Part shown: positions 5,264-6,350 of the stretch, piece after piece | Layout: the number at the start of each line of letters is the position of its first letter | How positions within the stretch are numbered: the stretch's first letter is position 1 | NCBI GenBank assembly: GCA_017560305.1 | Contig: JAFYOF010000124.1 | Coordinates: forward strand, 1 to 6,350 | Length of the DNA: 6,350 bases | Source: Alistipes sp. | Lineage (GTDB): Bacteria; Bacteroidota; Bacteroidia; Bacteroidales; Rikenellaceae | Reading direction: 5' to 3' | Program-made: the position numbers and the translations under genes | The notes under the pieces: generated by a model | The model's input: only the letters and a program-made list of their open reading frames with translations | The model's database searches: none | Told to the model about the DNA's origin: nothing

Positions 5264-6350
5264 CTACTTGCGACACACCACCTGACCTTTGTAACGGACA
5301 GAAATAGTGCTAAAGGTCTCCCAACCGAGGTTAGTAAGACCCTTCTGGTAAAAGGCATATAATCTATCCAGCTTCTCCTTCGTCTGCTTCACATCGCCCA
5401 CCTGACCGAAGTCGATGGTATAGCTGCCCGTACGAGGGATGAGTTGCAACTGCAAGTCGCCACTGCTCATCGTAGATGCCACAATCTGAACGATCTCGGC
5501 ACTCCAAAATGAGTCCTTTTCAATATATTTCACAAAGTTAATGAGTTTCGTGAAATCTTCATATCTTTTCTGCAACTTTTTTTGCTTATCCCGCTCAATA
5601 TCCTGACGCGCGGTGATGGCGGCGATGTTTTTGTCGTTCACGGCTCGCCAGTAACGATACCTGCGATAGAGGGCATTCTTCTCCAGACGCTTGGCAATGA
5701 TGCGCTGATTGTACTCCTCATCGCTCTCAAACCAGCCCTTGTAACGCACACCTACACCAAGAATACGCCCCTTCTTGTCAACCTTCATCCTACGCACCTC
5801 TCTGACCGAGTCGGCAATCTCCTGCTCGCGGTCAAAAAATGGCTTCTTCTGGAGCTGCAATTGGTGGATTCTTTCGTTTGAGGCCTCGATGAGGGTGTCG
5901 ATATGCACCTTCACCTGACCCACATAGTCGCGTGGCGCTGGGGGAGCGTAACTACCCGACACCACAGGCACATAGACCGCCGAGCGGCCCGGCGAAGGGA
6001 ATACAAAACCCTCCTGCGTCACATAGCAATCGTAGCCATCAACCACCAGTCGCATCACGGGCTTGCGCTGGCTCACCTCGATGTGCAACACGCCATCGTG
6101 GGTCACATAGGCACTCGCCCTATCGACAAAACCGTTGCCACGGATAGCCTTCTCGATGCCGACCAAATCGACCTCGTTGATGGTCACGCCCACGGTATGG
6201 ATGCCCGCCTGCGAAATCCACTGCTCAACAAGTTTTCTCGACATAAGAGTCTCATCGGGAAGACTGTCAACGAGTTCCACCTGCAGACCCTTCACCTGCT
6301 CAGAGGCACGATGTTGCGTGGCGCGGGAGTTGAAGAAAACAACAAATCCC
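5264..6350 (-). CDS. ftsQ: Cell division protein FtsQ, C-terminal 361 residues (5' end outside window), with large insertion
   Basis: FtsQ is a bitopic membrane protein whose periplasmic POTRA and beta domains recruit FtsB/FtsL and connect septal peptidoglycan synthesis to the Z-ring. The frame is open from the window edge to TAG at 5264-5266. The GTG at 6293-6295 is internal, because the codons before it read on in frame as GFVVFFNSRATQ, the end of the N-terminal membrane anchor. Numbering from the first full codon (6347-6349), the POTRA-like domain is about 22-93, followed by QRKPVMRLVVDG (94-105) and AVYVPVVSGSY (124-134), typical of Bacteroidetes FtsQ. The family's C-terminal part resumes at DFTKLINFV (265-273), with KDSFWSAEIVQI (278-289), IPRTGSYTIDFG (304-315) and a final segment around GWETFSTISVRYKG. 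Between them lies a charged insertion not expected in this family, whose members have about 230-290 residues in total. ftsA follows after 48 bp. Confidence 0.9.
   Translation of the reverse strand, partial: GFVVFFNSRATQHRASEQVKGLQVELVDSLPDETLMSRKLVEQWISQAGIHTVGVTINEVDLVGIEKAIRGNGFVDRASAYVTHDGVLHIEVSQRKPVMRLVVDGYDCYVTQEGFVFPSPGRSAVYVPVVSGSYAPPAPRDYVGQVKVHIDTLIEASNERIHQLQLQKKPFFDREQEIADSVREVRRMKVDKKGRILGVGVRYKGWFESDEEYNQRIIAKRLEKNALYRRYRYWRAVNDKNIAAITARQDIERDKQKKLQKRYEDFTKLINFVKYIEKDSFWSAEIVQIVASTMSSGDLQLQLIPRTGSYTIDFGQVGDVKQTKEKLDRLYAFYQKGLTNLGWETFSTISVRYKGQVVCRK
5558..5950 (-). other. Charged, helix-rich insertion inside FtsQ (about 130 codons)
   Basis: This stretch lies between the conserved YVPVVSGSY segment and the DFTKLINFV segment, which in Bacteroides-type FtsQ are separated by only a short linker. 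After a Pro-rich start (APPAPRD) it encodes a likely helix (about residues 140-187), a short beta-like segment GRILGVGVRYKGW (194-206), and a second long Lys/Arg/Glu-rich helix (about 208-264). A helical hairpin reaching into the periplasm would fit. The reading frame is uninterrupted and codon use looks like the flanking gene, so this is part of the protein and not an inserted element. The boundaries are approximate because the comparison is from memory of the family, not an alignment. Confidence 0.6.

Noticed and set aside
5533..5540. TAACTTTG on the minus strand, a possible promoter for ftsA-ftsZ
   Set aside because: It matches TAnnTTTG but lies within ftsQ over 300 bp before ftsA, with no -33 box at the right spacing; one or two such matches are expected by chance.
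5264..6295. Treating the GTG at 6295 as the start of ftsQ
   Set aside because: The frame stays open to the window edge, and the upstream codons encode the end of the expected membrane anchor (GFVVFF), so the gene is truncated by the window.

Overview
The window comes from a member of the Bacteroidota, most likely the order Bacteroidales. The evidence is a Bacteroidetes-type FtsQ/FtsA/FtsZ set, a GldE-type CBS/DUF21 protein, start regions without Shine-Dalgarno sequences, and a TAnnTTTG (-7) promoter element. A Rikenellaceae/Alistipes-like source is a guess from the fairly GC-rich composition and the divergence from Bacteroides proteins; it was not tested.

Every gene I can support is on the minus strand, so the order of transcription runs from high to low coordinates: ftsQ (6350-5264, 5' end outside the window), ftsA (5215-3707), ftsZ (3691-2381), gldE-like (2369-1077), a 4'-phosphopantetheinyl transferase (1072-476, possibly starting at 1087), then a MATE-family efflux pump (435-1, 3' end outside the window). 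Gaps in the first five genes are 48, 15, 11 and about 4 bp (or an 11-bp overlap), which fits one operon. The 40-bp gap before the MATE gene holds a clear -7 promoter element, so that gene probably has its own transcript. No gene-free stretch is longer than about 50 bp, and I see no tRNA, rRNA, mobile element, CRISPR array or convincing terminator.

The first three genes are the end of the dcw (division and cell wall) cluster. FtsZ forms the cytokinetic ring, FtsA ties it to the membrane, and FtsQ is the periplasmic link to the FtsB/FtsL complex. The gldE-like and PPTase genes are not classical division genes but sit directly behind ftsZ.

I found no new defence or mobile system. The points worth a second look are inside the division proteins. 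FtsQ carries a charged, helix-rich insertion of roughly 130 residues in its periplasmic part. FtsZ has Arg where the T7 catalytic loop normally has Asn, and a tail of about 33 residues after its C-terminal binding motif. FtsA has an acidic tail after its membrane-targeting helix.
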